A stretch of 64,000 nucleotides of DNA from Actinomadura syzygii (GTDB lineage: Bacteria; Actinomycetota; Actinomycetes; Streptosporangiales; Streptosporangiaceae). Shown here piece by piece: positions 53,295 through 61,954 of the stretch. The notes beneath the pieces were generated by a model. That model was not told the origin of the DNA. It worked only from the letters and a program-made list of their open reading frames with translations, and did no database searches. Location of the stretch: contig NZ_VSFF01000009.1 of assembly GCF_008085905.1 (NCBI RefSeq), positions 248,001-312,000 on the forward strand, written 5' to 3'. A program made the translations under genes and the position numbers. Each line of letters opens with the position of its first letter. Within the stretch, counting starts at the first letter, position 1.

Positions 53295-54275
53295 ATGCGG
53301 CAATCCCTCCGTCTCTCAGCGCTGGTGAGCGCTGCCGCCCTCCTCCTGTCCACCGCCGTCGGCTGCGGAGACTCGGACGACTCCTCCGGTAGCGGCGGCC
53401 TTGAGAAGGACACCGTGACGGTGGCCGCGCTGCCCATCGCCGACGACGCGGCGGTCTACATCGCCCAGAAGGAGAAGCTCTTCGAGAAGGAGGGGCTGAA
53501 GGTCGAGATCAAGCCCGTCCAGCAGAGCATCGCGGCCATTCCCGCACTGGTCAAAGGCGACGTCAACGTGATCGCCGGCGGCAACTACGTGTCCTTCCTG
53601 CAGGCCGACGCGAAGGGCACGCTCAAGCTGAGCGTGCTGGCCGAGGGCGCGTCGCTGACGTCCCACATGATGGACGTCCTCGTCATGCCGAACTCGAAGA
53701 TCCGCACCCTCAAGGACCTTGAGGGCAAGACGGTCGCGGTCAACCTTCTGAACAACATCCAGTCCCTGACGCTGAACGCGATCCTCAAGGCGAACAACGT
53801 CGACGCCTCGAAGGTCTCCTACCGCGCCGTGCCGTTCCCGCAGATGGCGACCGCGCTCCAGAAGGGCGACGTCGACGCCATCCACGCGGTCGAGCCGTTC
53901 ACCTCCGGCGCCGAGAAGTCCCTCGGCGCGCGGGTGGCCGTCGACGCGGGCTCGGAGCCGGTGACCAACACCCCGATCGCCGGCTACCTCAGCACGCAGG
54001 ACTTCGTGAAGGACAACCCGAAGACCGCCGCCGCGTTCCAGCGCGCGATCTTCAAGGCGCAGGAGATCGCCAGCAGCGACCGCAAGCGCGTCGAGCAGGT
54101 GCTGCCCACCTACACCAAGATCGACGCGAAGGTCGCGGGCGTCATCACGCTCCCCGGCTACCCGAGCTCCCTCAACACCACGAGGATGCAGCGGGTCGTG
54201 GACCTCATGATCTCGGCGGGCCTGCTCAAGGAGAAGCCCGACCTGAAGACCATCCTGTTCCAGCCGGCGTCCTGA
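53295..54275 (+). CDS. NitT/TauT-family ABC substrate-binding lipoprotein
   Basis: Encodes 326 residues; AAGGAG lies five bases before the ATG. The lipoprotein signal is LVSAAALLLSTAVGC, with the lipobox Cys near residue 24. The mature part is an NMT1/SsuA-like binding fold: VTVAALPIADDAAVYIAQ, KGDVNVIAGGNY, LKDLEGKTVAVN and GDVDAIHAVEPF. Relatives bind nitrate, taurine, sulfonates, aromatic acids or pyrimidine precursors. Genes for an aromatic 2-oxoacid decarboxylase and an FAD monooxygenase downstream suggest an aromatic carboxylate (inference). Confidence 0.93.
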   Translation: MRQSLRLSALVSAAALLLSTAVGCGDSDDSSGSGGLEKDTVTVAALPIADDAAVYIAQKEKLFEKEGLKVEIKPVQQSIAAIPALVKGDVNVIAGGNYVSFLQADAKGTLKLSVLAEGASLTSHMMDVLVMPNSKIRTLKDLEGKTVAVNLLNNIQSLTLNAILKANNVDASKVSYRAVPFPQMATALQKGDVDAIHAVEPFTSGAEKSLGARVAVDAGSEPVTNTPIAGYLSTQDFVKDNPKTAAAFQRAIFKAQEIASSDRKRVEQVLPTYTKIDAKVAGVITLPGYPSSLNTTRMQRVVDLMISAGLLKEKPDLKTILFQPAS

Positions 54276-54294
54276 CGCGAGGCGCAGGCGATTC

Positions 54295-55104
54295 ATGTCC
54301 GACAAGACGACGCCGCCCCGCGGCCTCTCTCGTCCAGGAAAATGGGCGCGCGGGGCCGCAGGGGTGGCGGTCCTGTTCCTGGCGAGCGAGGCGCTCGGTA
54401 GAGCCGGGATAGTGGACCGTTCCTTTCTGCCTCCCGCGTCGAGCGTCACCGCCCGCGCCGTCGAACTGTTCGGCGACTCCGACTTCCTGTCCAACGTGCG
54501 CGTCACGCTCACCGCGTGGGCGCTCGGGCTCGCCATCGCCGTCGCGATCGCGGTGCCGCTCGGGCTGCTGCTCGGCAGCGTCCCGGCGGTCAACACCGCG
54601 GTCCGGGCGATCGTGGAGTTCCTGCGGCCGATCCCGTCGGTCGCGCTGATCCCGCTCGCCGGGCTGATCCTCGGCTCCGGGCTGAACATGGAGGTGCCGC
54701 TCATCGTCTACGCGTGCTGCTGGCCGATCCTGTTCAACACGATGTACGGGCTGCACGACGTCGACCCCCTCGCCAAGGAGACGTTGCGCTCGTTCGGCTT
54801 CAACCGCATGCAGGTCCTCATCCGGGTCTCGCTGCGCAGCGCGGCCCCCTTCATCGCGACCGGGGTGCGGCTGTCGGCGTCCGTCGCGCTGATCCTCGCC
54901 GTCGGGACGGAGATCCTGTCCGGCTTCGGGGACGGCCTCGGCATGTTCATCGCCCAGGCCGGGACGGTCCCCGAGGGCACCCGCGACGTGCTCGCCGGCA
55001 CCGTCTGGGCGGGCTGCATCGGACTGATCATCGACACCGTGCTGGTGCAGGCCGAGAACCGCGCGTTCCGGTGGCACCTGGCGCAGAGGAGTGGTGCGTC
55101 ATGA
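54295..55104 (+). CDS. NitT/TauT-family ABC permease 1
   Basis: Encodes 269 residues with about six transmembrane helices. The BPD_transp_1 coupling loop is LHDVDPLAKETLRSFGFNR, and AAPFIATGVRLSAS follows. Pairs with the second permease as a heterodimer for uptake of the ligand bound by the upstream lipoprotein. Starts 19 bp after the lipoprotein gene; its stop overlaps the next start (ATGA). Confidence 0.93.
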   Translation: MSDKTTPPRGLSRPGKWARGAAGVAVLFLASEALGRAGIVDRSFLPPASSVTARAVELFGDSDFLSNVRVTLTAWALGLAIAVAIAVPLGLLLGSVPAVNTAVRAIVEFLRPIPSVALIPLAGLILGSGLNMEVPLIVYACCWPILFNTMYGLHDVDPLAKETLRSFGFNRMQVLIRVSLRSAAPFIATGVRLSASVALILAVGTEILSGFGDGLGMFIAQAGTVPEGTRDVLAGTVWAGCIGLIIDTVLVQAENRAFRWHLAQRSGAS

Positions 55105-55955
55105 CGGCCGCCGCCGTGACCACCCGGCGTCCCGCGTGGCGGCCCGGCGCCCTCGCCTGGCGCCTCGTCCGCGGCCTCGCGCACCGGCTGCTCCCCCTCG
55201 CCGTCCTCATCGCGGCCTGGGAGGTGGCGACGCGCGTCGCCGAGAGCCCGTTCTTCCCGCCGCCGTCGGACATCGTCCCGCGGATGCGGGACATGTGGTT
55301 CGCCGGACCCGCGAGCCACCTGTTCTTCAGCGGCGGCGCGCGCGACTCGATGGCGCCGAGCCTCGCCCGGATGACGGTCGCGCTGGTGCTGTCCGCGGTG
55401 GTCGGGATCGTCCTCGGGCTGGCGCTCGGGCGCTCGGAGCGCGCCCTCGCCTACCTGGAGCCCGTGCTGCAGTTCGCGCGGGTGATCCCGCCGCCGACGC
55501 TGGTACCGGTGTTCGTCGCCCTGATGCACCTCGGCACGCAGATGCAGATCACGTCGATCGTCTTCGGCGCGGTGTGGCCGATCCTGCTCAACACCGCCGA
55601 CGGCGCGCGCAGCGTGGACGCGACGCAGATGCAGACGGCCGAGGCGTTCCGGCTGTCCGGGCCGCAGCGGATCCGGTACCTGATCATCCCGTCCGCGCTG
55701 CCGAAGATCTTCGCGGGGCTGCGGCTCGCGCTGTCGCTGTCGCTGATCCTGATGGTCTTCTCCGAGCTGCTGCCCGGCACGGCCGACGGGCTCGGCTTCG
55801 AGCTGACGAACGCGCAGAGCCAGTCCGACATGCTCACGATCTGGGCGGTGATCGTGCTGCTCGGCGTCCTCGGCTACCTGTTCAACACGATCCTCCTCGC
55901 GGTGGAGCGGCGCGTGCTCTCCTGGCACCGCGGGGCACGGAAGGCGAACTCATGA
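55101..55955 (+). CDS. NitT/TauT-family ABC permease 2
   Basis: Encodes 284 residues; the ATG overlaps the stop of permease 1. It has about six transmembrane helices and the coupling loop ARSVDATQMQTAEAFRLSG followed by PSALPKIFAGLRLALS. Second half of the membrane channel. It differs strongly from permease 1, consistent with a heterodimer. The stop lies in the repeated sequence before the decarboxylase gene. Confidence 0.93.
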   Translation: MTAAAVTTRRPAWRPGALAWRLVRGLAHRLLPLAVLIAAWEVATRVAESPFFPPPSDIVPRMRDMWFAGPASHLFFSGGARDSMAPSLARMTVALVLSAVVGIVLGLALGRSERALAYLEPVLQFARVIPPPTLVPVFVALMHLGTQMQITSIVFGAVWPILLNTADGARSVDATQMQTAEAFRLSGPQRIRYLIIPSALPKIFAGLRLALSLSLILMVFSELLPGTADGLGFELTNAQSQSDMLTIWAVIVLLGVLGYLFNTILLAVERRVLSWHRGARKANS

Positions 55956-56003
55956 CGGAGGCGAATTCATGACCAGGGCGGATTCATGACCGGGGCGGAT
56001 TCA
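55952..56003 (+). repeat. Three 17-bp tandem units each carrying an ATG, before the decarboxylase
   Basis: ATGAC occurs at 55952, 55969, 55986 and 56003, exactly 17 bp apart. The units are ATGACGGAGGCGAATTC, ATGACCAGGGCGGATTC and ATGACCGGGGCGGATTC. Each unit holds a purine-rich stretch and a start codon; because 17 is not a multiple of three, only the last ATG opens the long frame. This looks like slippage duplication of a translation start region. Confidence 0.85.
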
Positions 56004-57610
56004 TGACGGCGGAGTTCACGGTCCGGGACGCGGTGTTCGACTTCTGCCGGCGGGCCGGGATGACCACCGTCTTCGGCAACCCCGGCTCCACCGAGCTGCG
56101 GATGCTCCGCGACTTCCCCGCGGACTTCGAGTACGTGCTCGGGCTGCAGGAGCTCGTCGTGGTGGGCGCGGCGGCGGGCCACGCCCTCGGCACCGGCGGC
56201 GCGGCCCTCGTCAACCTGCACTCCGCGGGCGGCGTCGGGCACGCGCTCGGCGGCGTCTTCAACGCCTACCGGGACCGGATCCCGCTGGTCATCGTCGCGG
56301 GCCAGCAGACGCGGGCGATGCTGCCGACGCGGCCGTTCCTCGGCGCGGAGGAGCCCGCCCAGTTCCCGCGGCCGTACGTGAAGTGGAGCAGGCAGCCCGA
56401 GCGGGCGGAGGACGTGCCCGCCGCGTTCGCCGAGGCGTACCGCGTCGCGATGACGCCGCCGCGCGGGCCGGTGTTCCTGTCCGTGCCGGAGGACGACTGG
56501 GACCGTCCGGCCGAGCCCGTCCCGCACCGCGAGATCCGGGCCGGGTTCGCCGCCGACCCCGCCGCGCTGCGCGAGACGGCGGACGCGCTGAACGGCGCCG
56601 CGAACCCCGTCATCGTCGTCGGCTCCGGCGTCGAGGACGAGAACGTCAGCCACCTGGTGGTGAACCTCGCCGAGCGGACGGGCGCGCCCGTGTGGATCAG
56701 CCCGCTGTCCGGCCGGTCCGGCTTCCCTGAGGACCACGCGCTGTTCAAGGGGTTCCTGCCGCCCGTCCGGAACCGGCTCGTCGCGGCGCTGGAGGGGCAC
56801 GACGTCGTGCTCGTGCTGGGCGCGCCCGTGTTCAACTACCACGTGCACACGGAGGGGCCGTTCATCCCCGAGGGCACGCGGCTGTTCCTGTTCGACTGCG
56901 ATCCCACGCTGACCGCGTGGGCGCCGGTCGGGACGAGCGTTCTCACCACTCTCCAGGCGGGGCTGTCCGGGCTGCTGGACCTGGTCGACAAGGCCGACCG
57001 TCCGATGCCCGAGCCGCGGCCCGAGCTCGCGCGGCCGCAGCGGACCGACCCGATCGACGCGGCCCTGGTCGTGGAGGCGCTGCGAGAGCGGATGCCCGCG
57101 GACGCGGTCCTGGTGGAGGAGATCCCGAGCCACCGGGACATGTTCCACGCGCGGTTCCCGATCACACGGCCTGGAACGTTCCTGACCATGGGCAGCGGCG
57201 TGCTCGGCTGGAGCCTGCCGATGGGCGTCGGACGCGCGCTCGCCGGGTCCGGGGAGCGGATCGTGTGCGTCCTCGGCGACGGCGCGATCATGTACTCGGT
57301 CCAGGCGCTCTGGACGGCCGCGCGGCACCGGCTGCCGATGACGGTGATCGTCATGAACAACGGCGGCTACGGGGCGGTGCGGGCGCTCGGCCGCCGGATC
57401 GGCATGGACGGCGTCGTCGGCGCGGACATCGCGGGCATCGACTACGCGACCGTCGCGCGCGGGCTCGGCGTCCCGGGGCGGACCGTCACGTCCGCCGCCG
57501 ACCTCGACGCCGCGCTCGACGAGGCGTTCGCGCACGAGGGACCCTTCATCGTGGACGTCAGCGTCGCCGCCGACGAGGAGGCCATGTACTGGAGCGCAAC
57601 CGAGCGATAA
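56003..57610 (+). CDS. Thiamine diphosphate enzyme, benzoylformate decarboxylase-like
   Basis: Encodes 535 residues, full length. It decarboxylates a 2-oxoacid, probably an aromatic one such as benzoylformate, to the aldehyde. Residues matching benzoylformate decarboxylase are visible: Ser in FGNPGSTELRML (Ser26 there), His in NLHSAGGVGHALG (His70) and His in VFNYHVHTEG (His281). The ThDP motif is GDGAIMYSVQ to VIVMNNGGY, and the activating Glu lies in LGLQELVVVG. Cytoplasmic. It is inserted between the permeases and the ATPase of the importer, so the imported acid is likely its substrate. Confidence 0.9.
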   Translation: MTAEFTVRDAVFDFCRRAGMTTVFGNPGSTELRMLRDFPADFEYVLGLQELVVVGAAAGHALGTGGAALVNLHSAGGVGHALGGVFNAYRDRIPLVIVAGQQTRAMLPTRPFLGAEEPAQFPRPYVKWSRQPERAEDVPAAFAEAYRVAMTPPRGPVFLSVPEDDWDRPAEPVPHREIRAGFAADPAALRETADALNGAANPVIVVGSGVEDENVSHLVVNLAERTGAPVWISPLSGRSGFPEDHALFKGFLPPVRNRLVAALEGHDVVLVLGAPVFNYHVHTEGPFIPEGTRLFLFDCDPTLTAWAPVGTSVLTTLQAGLSGLLDLVDKADRPMPEPRPELARPQRTDPIDAALVVEALRERMPADAVLVEEIPSHRDMFHARFPITRPGTFLTMGSGVLGWSLPMGVGRALAGSGERIVCVLGDGAIMYSVQALWTAARHRLPMTVIVMNNGGYGAVRALGRRIGMDGVVGADIAGIDYATVARGLGVPGRTVTSAADLDAALDEAFAHEGPFIVDVSVAADEEAMYWSATER

Positions 57611-57739
57611 TCATCGGAAATTCCTCCCATACCACTCATAGTTGATCTGTGGTGCGTTACGCTCCCCGCGCGGTGAACGATCATCCGTCGCCGGACTCCC
57701 CCGCCCATGGAGCGACCCCAGACGGAGAAGGCGAAGGAA

Positions 57740-58531
57740 ATGCTCCAGATAACCGGCCTCACGCACTCCTACGCGGACGGCCACCGCGCGATCGACGGCC
57801 TCGACCTCACCGTCCCGGACGGGCAGCTCCTCAGCATCGTCGGGCCGTCCGGCTGCGGGAAGTCCACGCTGCTGCGCTGCATCGCCGGGCTGCTCCGCCC
57901 CACCTCCGGGACGCTCACCCTGAACGGCGCGCCGATCAACGGGGTGCCCGACGACCTCGCCGTGGTGTTCCAGGACTACAGCAGGTCCCTGTTCCCGTGG
58001 CTGACCGTCCGGGACAACGTGGCGCTGCCGCTGCGCCGCCGCGGCATGTCGCGGAAGGAGCGGCGCGCCGCCGCGCAGGAGGCGCTGGCGTCGGTGGGCC
58101 TGCCGGACGCCGGGCGCAAGTACCCGTGGCAGCTCTCGGGCGGCATGCAGCAGCGCGTGTCGATCGCGCGGGCGCTCGCCTACCGCCCGTCCCTCCTGCT
58201 GATGGACGAGCCGTTCGGCTCCGTCGACGCGCAGACCCGCGAGGACCTGGAGGACCTCGTCCTCCAGGTGCACCGGACGCAGAAGATCACGATCCTGCTC
58301 GTCACCCATGACATCGACGAGAGCGTGTACGTCGGCGACCGGGTCGTCGTGCTGAACCGGTCCCCCGCCCGCGTGCACGCCGACCTGCCCGTCGGGCTGC
58401 CGTCCGGCCGGGACCAGATCGAGACGCGGGGGCTGCCGCAGTTCGTCCAGCTCAGGGCCGAGGTCGGACGGCTCGTGCGGGGCGGCGCGAAGGTCCCCGG
58501 CGCGGCGCCCGCGAGCGGCGGCCGCGGCTAG
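57740..58531 (+). CDS. NitT/TauT-family ABC ATP-binding protein
   Basis: Encodes 263 residues from MLQITGLTHSYADG, chosen for GGAGAAGG eight bases upstream; an ATG at 57707 adds 11. Walker A is GPSGCGKST, the signature LSGGMQQR, Walker B LLLMDEPFGSVD, and the switch His is in LVTHDIDES. It powers the two permeases encoded upstream, although 1.8 kb separates it from them. Very likely the same operon. Confidence 0.93.
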   Translation: MLQITGLTHSYADGHRAIDGLDLTVPDGQLLSIVGPSGCGKSTLLRCIAGLLRPTSGTLTLNGAPINGVPDDLAVVFQDYSRSLFPWLTVRDNVALPLRRRGMSRKERRAAAQEALASVGLPDAGRKYPWQLSGGMQQRVSIARALAYRPSLLLMDEPFGSVDAQTREDLEDLVLQVHRTQKITILLVTHDIDESVYVGDRVVVLNRSPARVHADLPVGLPSGRDQIETRGLPQFVQLRAEVGRLVRGGAKVPGAAPASGGRG

Positions 58532-58573
58532 ACGGGCCGCGCCCAGGACAGGCTGGAACGAAGGGGGCGTTTC

Positions 58574-59839
58574 ATGCGCGTTGTGGTCGTCGGCGCGGGG
58601 ATCGGCGGGCTCACCGCCGCGCTGAGCCTGCACGAGGCGGGCGTGGACACGCTCGTCGTCGAGTCGTCGGCGCGGTTACGGCCGCTCGGCGTCGGCATCA
58701 ACCTGCTGCCGCACGCCGTCCGGGAGCTGACCGAGCTGGGGCTCGGCGGCGCGCTGGCGGAGCTCGGCGTCCCGACCGCCGAGATGGTGCACTTCGACCG
58801 GCACGGCGGGCGGATCTGGGGCGAGCCGCGCGGCCGCGCACTCGGCTACGACTGGCCGCAGTACTCGATCCACCGGGGCGAGCTGCAGATGGCGCTGCTC
58901 GACGCGGTGCGGGAGCGGCTCGGCGCGGGCGCCGTCCGCGCGGGCACGCTGTTCGAGGGCTTCGAGCAGGACGCGGCGCGGGTGCGGGCGCGGCTGCTCG
59001 ACCGCGCGTCCGGCACCGCCGGGACCGTCGACGCCGACGTGCTGGTCGGGGCGGACGGGCTGCACTCGGCCGTCCGCGCGCAACTGAACCCGGACGAGCC
59101 GCCGCCGCTGTGGAACGGCATCCGGATGTGGCGCGGCGTCACCGAGGGCGAGCCGTTCCTGTCCGGACGGACCCTCGCCGTCGCGGGCAGCAACGCCGCC
59201 AGCAAGATCGTCGTATACCCGATCTCCATCCAGGCCGAGCGCGCGGGACGCGCCCTGCTGAACTGGGTCGCCGAGGTCAAGCTCCCCTCCGGCACCCCGC
59301 TCGGCCAGACCGCCGACTGGAACCGCACGGGCCGCCTGGAGGACGTCCTCCCCCACTACGCGGACTGGACGTTCGACTGGCTCGACGTCCCGGCGATGCT
59401 GTCCCGCACGGCGGAGATCCTGGAGTACCCGATGGTCGACCGGGACCCGCTCGACCGCTGGACGTCCGGCCGCGTCACGCTCCTCGGCGACGCCGCCCAC
59501 CCGATGTACCCGATCGGGTCGAACGGCGGGTCGCAGGCCGTGCTCGACGCGCGCCTCCTGGCGCATGAGCTGGTGAAGGCCGCCGATCCGGCGGAGGGGC
59601 TGCTCGGCTACGAGCGGGCGCGCCGCGAACCGGTCAACGCGATCGTGCTGGCCTGCCGCGACATGCCCGCGGACCGCGTCCTGCACGCCGTCGGCGAGCG
59701 CGCCCCGGACGGCTTCGACAGGATCGAGGACGTCCTGACCCCGGAGGAGCTGAGCACGATCACCGGGGCGTACCAGCGGACGTCGTTCTCCGACGCGGAG
59801 GCGCTGAACACGCGCCCGTCGTACTCCGTCAACCCCTAG
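58574..59839 (+). CDS. FAD-dependent aromatic monooxygenase (salicylate hydroxylase-like)
   Basis: Encodes 421 residues, a single-component flavoprotein hydroxylase. FAD binding: VVVGAGIGGLTAAL at the N-terminus, the DG motif VLVGADGLHSAVR (about residues 155-167), and GRVTLLGDAAHPMYPIGSNG. Relatives hydroxylate salicylate or hydroxybenzoates with NAD(P)H and O2. Together with the decarboxylase and importer upstream it suggests breakdown of an aromatic acid; the ring-cleavage enzyme is not in the window. Its last 11 bases overlap the convergent TetR gene. Confidence 0.92.
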   Translation: MRVVVVGAGIGGLTAALSLHEAGVDTLVVESSARLRPLGVGINLLPHAVRELTELGLGGALAELGVPTAEMVHFDRHGGRIWGEPRGRALGYDWPQYSIHRGELQMALLDAVRERLGAGAVRAGTLFEGFEQDAARVRARLLDRASGTAGTVDADVLVGADGLHSAVRAQLNPDEPPPLWNGIRMWRGVTEGEPFLSGRTLAVAGSNAASKIVVYPISIQAERAGRALLNWVAEVKLPSGTPLGQTADWNRTGRLEDVLPHYADWTFDWLDVPAMLSRTAEILEYPMVDRDPLDRWTSGRVTLLGDAAHPMYPIGSNGGSQAVLDARLLAHELVKAADPAEGLLGYERARREPVNAIVLACRDMPADRVLHAVGERAPDGFDRIEDVLTPEELSTITGAYQRTSFSDAEALNTRPSYSVNP

Positions 59840-60443
59840 CCGAGACGGCGGCGAGGCGCGCCTCGGCCGCGCGGGCGCCCCGGTCGAACTCGGACGGGTC
59901 GTCGAGCAGCAGCGCGTAGGCCGCTCCGGCGCGGAAGACGGCGTCCATCTCGAAGGCGAGTTGGGGGATGTCGGCGGACGCGTCGAGCTCGCCGAGCTCC
60001 CGCGCCTCGCGCAGGCAGCGCTCCAGGAAGCCGCGCCAGTCGCGCTGCGAGGCCGCGATCGCGTCGCGGACGCGGCCGGGCCGGGCGTCGAACTCGGCCA
60101 TCGTCGAGTGGAAGAAGCAGCCGCCGGGGAAGACCGGCTCGCTCTCGTAGCGCCGCCACGCCGCGAGCAGCGCGCGGACGCGCCCGAGGCCGCCCGGCAC
60201 GGCGAGCGCGGGCTCGACGACGTGCTCCCGGAACACCTCGACCGCCTTGCGGACGGTCGCGAGCTGCAGCTCCTCCTTGGAGCCGAAGTGCGTGAACACG
60301 CCGCTCTTGCTGATCCGCAGCTCGGTGGCGAGCCGTCCGATCGACAGGCCCTCCAGCCCCTCGGCGGACGCGATGTCGGCCGCGCGGGACAGGATGGCGG
60401 AGCGCGTCTGCGCGCCCTTGAGAAGCCGTCCGTCGGTGCTCAC
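59829..60443 (-). CDS. TetR-family regulator, likely repressor of the adjacent exporter
   Basis: Encodes 204 residues from a GTG giving VSTDGRLLKGAQT. DNA-binding helices: ILSRAADIASAEGLEGLSI and RLATELRISKSGVFTHFGSK. The C-terminal domain (FFHSTMAEFDARPG, WRGFLERCLREA) fits the TetR_C group of many drug-responsive regulators. The dyad at 60456-60471 overlaps its own promoter and an identical core lies before the MFS gene, so it should repress both until a ligand binds. Confidence 0.93.
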   Translation of the reverse strand: MSTDGRLLKGAQTRSAILSRAADIASAEGLEGLSIGRLATELRISKSGVFTHFGSKEELQLATVRKAVEVFREHVVEPALAVPGGLGRVRALLAAWRRYESEPVFPGGCFFHSTMAEFDARPGRVRDAIAASQRDWRGFLERCLREARELGELDASADIPQLAFEMDAVFRAGAAYALLLDDPSEFDRGARAAEARLAAVSARG

Positions 60444-60455
60444 ACCCAATAATCT

Positions 60456-60471
60456 GCACGACCGTTCGTGC
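60456..60471. promoter_or_regulatory. TetR operator, copy 1
   Basis: GCACGACCGTTCGTGC: six-base complementary ends (GCACGA/TCGTGC) around CCGT, just upstream of the TetR start at 60443. Confidence 0.8.
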
Positions 60472-60522
60472 AAAGTCAACGCGGCAAACCCCTTGACGGA
60501 AGGGCCTCCGACAGAAGAGTGT

Positions 60523-60534
60523 ACGACCGTTCGT
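60523..60534. promoter_or_regulatory. TetR operator, copy 2
   Basis: ACGACCGTTCGT, identical to the core of copy 1 (60458-60469) and 25 bp before the MFS start at 60559. A TTGACG at 60493-60498 could be the -35 box of the exporter promoter. Confidence 0.78.
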
Positions 60535-60558
60535 TTATTTTTCTTGGAGGCTCTTCCG

Positions 60559-61944
60559 ATGTCGTCCGTCCAGACCGCCGCGGCGCCCGCCGCCGCCCGC
60601 GCACGGCGCGACGTCCCCTGGCTCGCCGCCGGGGCGACGTTCCTGGCCATGCTCGACGCCACGGTCGCGAACCTGGCCGTCCCCGACCTGCACGCCGACT
60701 TCCCGGCCGCCTCGCTGTCCGGGCTGACCTGGATGATCACGCTCTACGCGGTGCTGTTCGCCGCGCTGCTCGCGCCCGCCGGGCGGCTCGCCGACCTGGT
60801 CGGACGGCGGTCCCTCTACCAGTGGGGGGTCGGGCTGTTCACGCTGGCCTCGCTCGCCTGCGCGCTCGCGCCGACCGTGCCCGTGCTGCTCGGCACCCGC
60901 GCCGTCCAGGGCGCCGCCGCGGCCGCGATGATCCCCGCGTCGCTCGCGCTGCTGCTGCGCGACACCCCGCCCGAGCGCCGCGCGGGCGCCATCGGGCTGT
61001 GGAGCGCGGCGGGCGCGTTCGCCGCCGCGATCGGCCCGAGCCTCGGCGGCGTGCTCGTCGACCAGTTCGGCTGGCGGTCGCTGTTCGTCATCAACGTGCC
61101 GGTCGGCCTCGCGCTGCTCGCCGCCGCGCGCCGCCTGCCGCGCGCCGAGGCCGGCACGGGACGGCTGCCCGACCTGATCGGCACCGTCCTGCTCGGCGGG
61201 GGCGTCGGCGCCGCCGCGCTCGGCGTCACCCAGACCCGGGACTGGTCCTGGACGGACGCCCGCACCCTCGCCCTGCTGCTCGGCGGCGCCCTCCTCGTCG
61301 GGCTCGCGCTGTGGCGGTCGGCGCGGCACCCGGTGCCCGCGCTGGAGATCTCGCTGTGGCGCAGCCGCCAGTTCGCCCTCGCGAACGCCGCCTCGTTCCT
61401 CTACGGGACGGCCCTCTACTCCTGGCTCCTGCTCGGCGTCCTCTACCTGACCGACAAGTGGGACTACTCGGTGCTCAAGGCCGGCCTCGCCTCCACGCCC
61501 GGCGCGTTCACCGCCACCGCCGCCGCCGTGATCATGGGACGGCTGACCGGCCGCATCGGCGTCCGCCCGGCGGTGACCGGCGGCGCGCTGATCATGGTCG
61601 CGGGCGGCGTCTGGACGCTCGCCGCGCTGCCGTCCGAGCCGCACTTCGCCGCGTTCTGGCTGCCCGTCGGCCTGCTCGTCGGGACCGGCATGGGGATGGT
61701 CACCACCGGCACCGCGTCCGCCGCCGCGCTGTCGGTCGACCCGCTGCGGTTCGCCGGGGCCACCGGCCTCAACACGACGGCCCGCCAGCTCGGCGGCGCG
61801 CTCGGCATCGCCGTGCTCGCCGCGCTGCTCCCGGCCCAGGCCGCGCGCGGCGACTACACCGACGTCTACCTGTTCTGCACCCTCGCCTCGGCCGGCGCCG
61901 CCCTCGCCGGGCTCCCGCTGACCCTGCGGCGCACCGCGTCCTGA
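60559..61944 (+). CDS. MFS transporter, DHA2 (14-helix) drug:H+ antiporter family
   Basis: Encodes 461 residues; TTGGAGG lies eight bases before the ATG. About 14 hydrophobic segments. Motif A between helices 2 and 3 is GRLADLVGRRSLY; the antiporter motif C-like region is GAFAAAIGPSLGGVLVDQF; FLAMLDATVANLAVPDL in helix 1 is the DHA2 hallmark with its Asp. It exports a drug or secondary metabolite using the proton gradient, under control of the divergent TetR. Followed at 10 bp by the SGNH gene. Confidence 0.93.
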   Translation: MSSVQTAAAPAAARARRDVPWLAAGATFLAMLDATVANLAVPDLHADFPAASLSGLTWMITLYAVLFAALLAPAGRLADLVGRRSLYQWGVGLFTLASLACALAPTVPVLLGTRAVQGAAAAAMIPASLALLLRDTPPERRAGAIGLWSAAGAFAAAIGPSLGGVLVDQFGWRSLFVINVPVGLALLAAARRLPRAEAGTGRLPDLIGTVLLGGGVGAAALGVTQTRDWSWTDARTLALLLGGALLVGLALWRSARHPVPALEISLWRSRQFALANAASFLYGTALYSWLLLGVLYLTDKWDYSVLKAGLASTPGAFTATAAAVIMGRLTGRIGVRPAVTGGALIMVAGGVWTLAALPSEPHFAAFWLPVGLLVGTGMGMVTTGTASAAALSVDPLRFAGATGLNTTARQLGGALGIAVLAALLPAQAARGDYTDVYLFCTLASAGAALAGLPLTLRRTAS

Positions 61945-61954
61945 AGGAGTCGAC

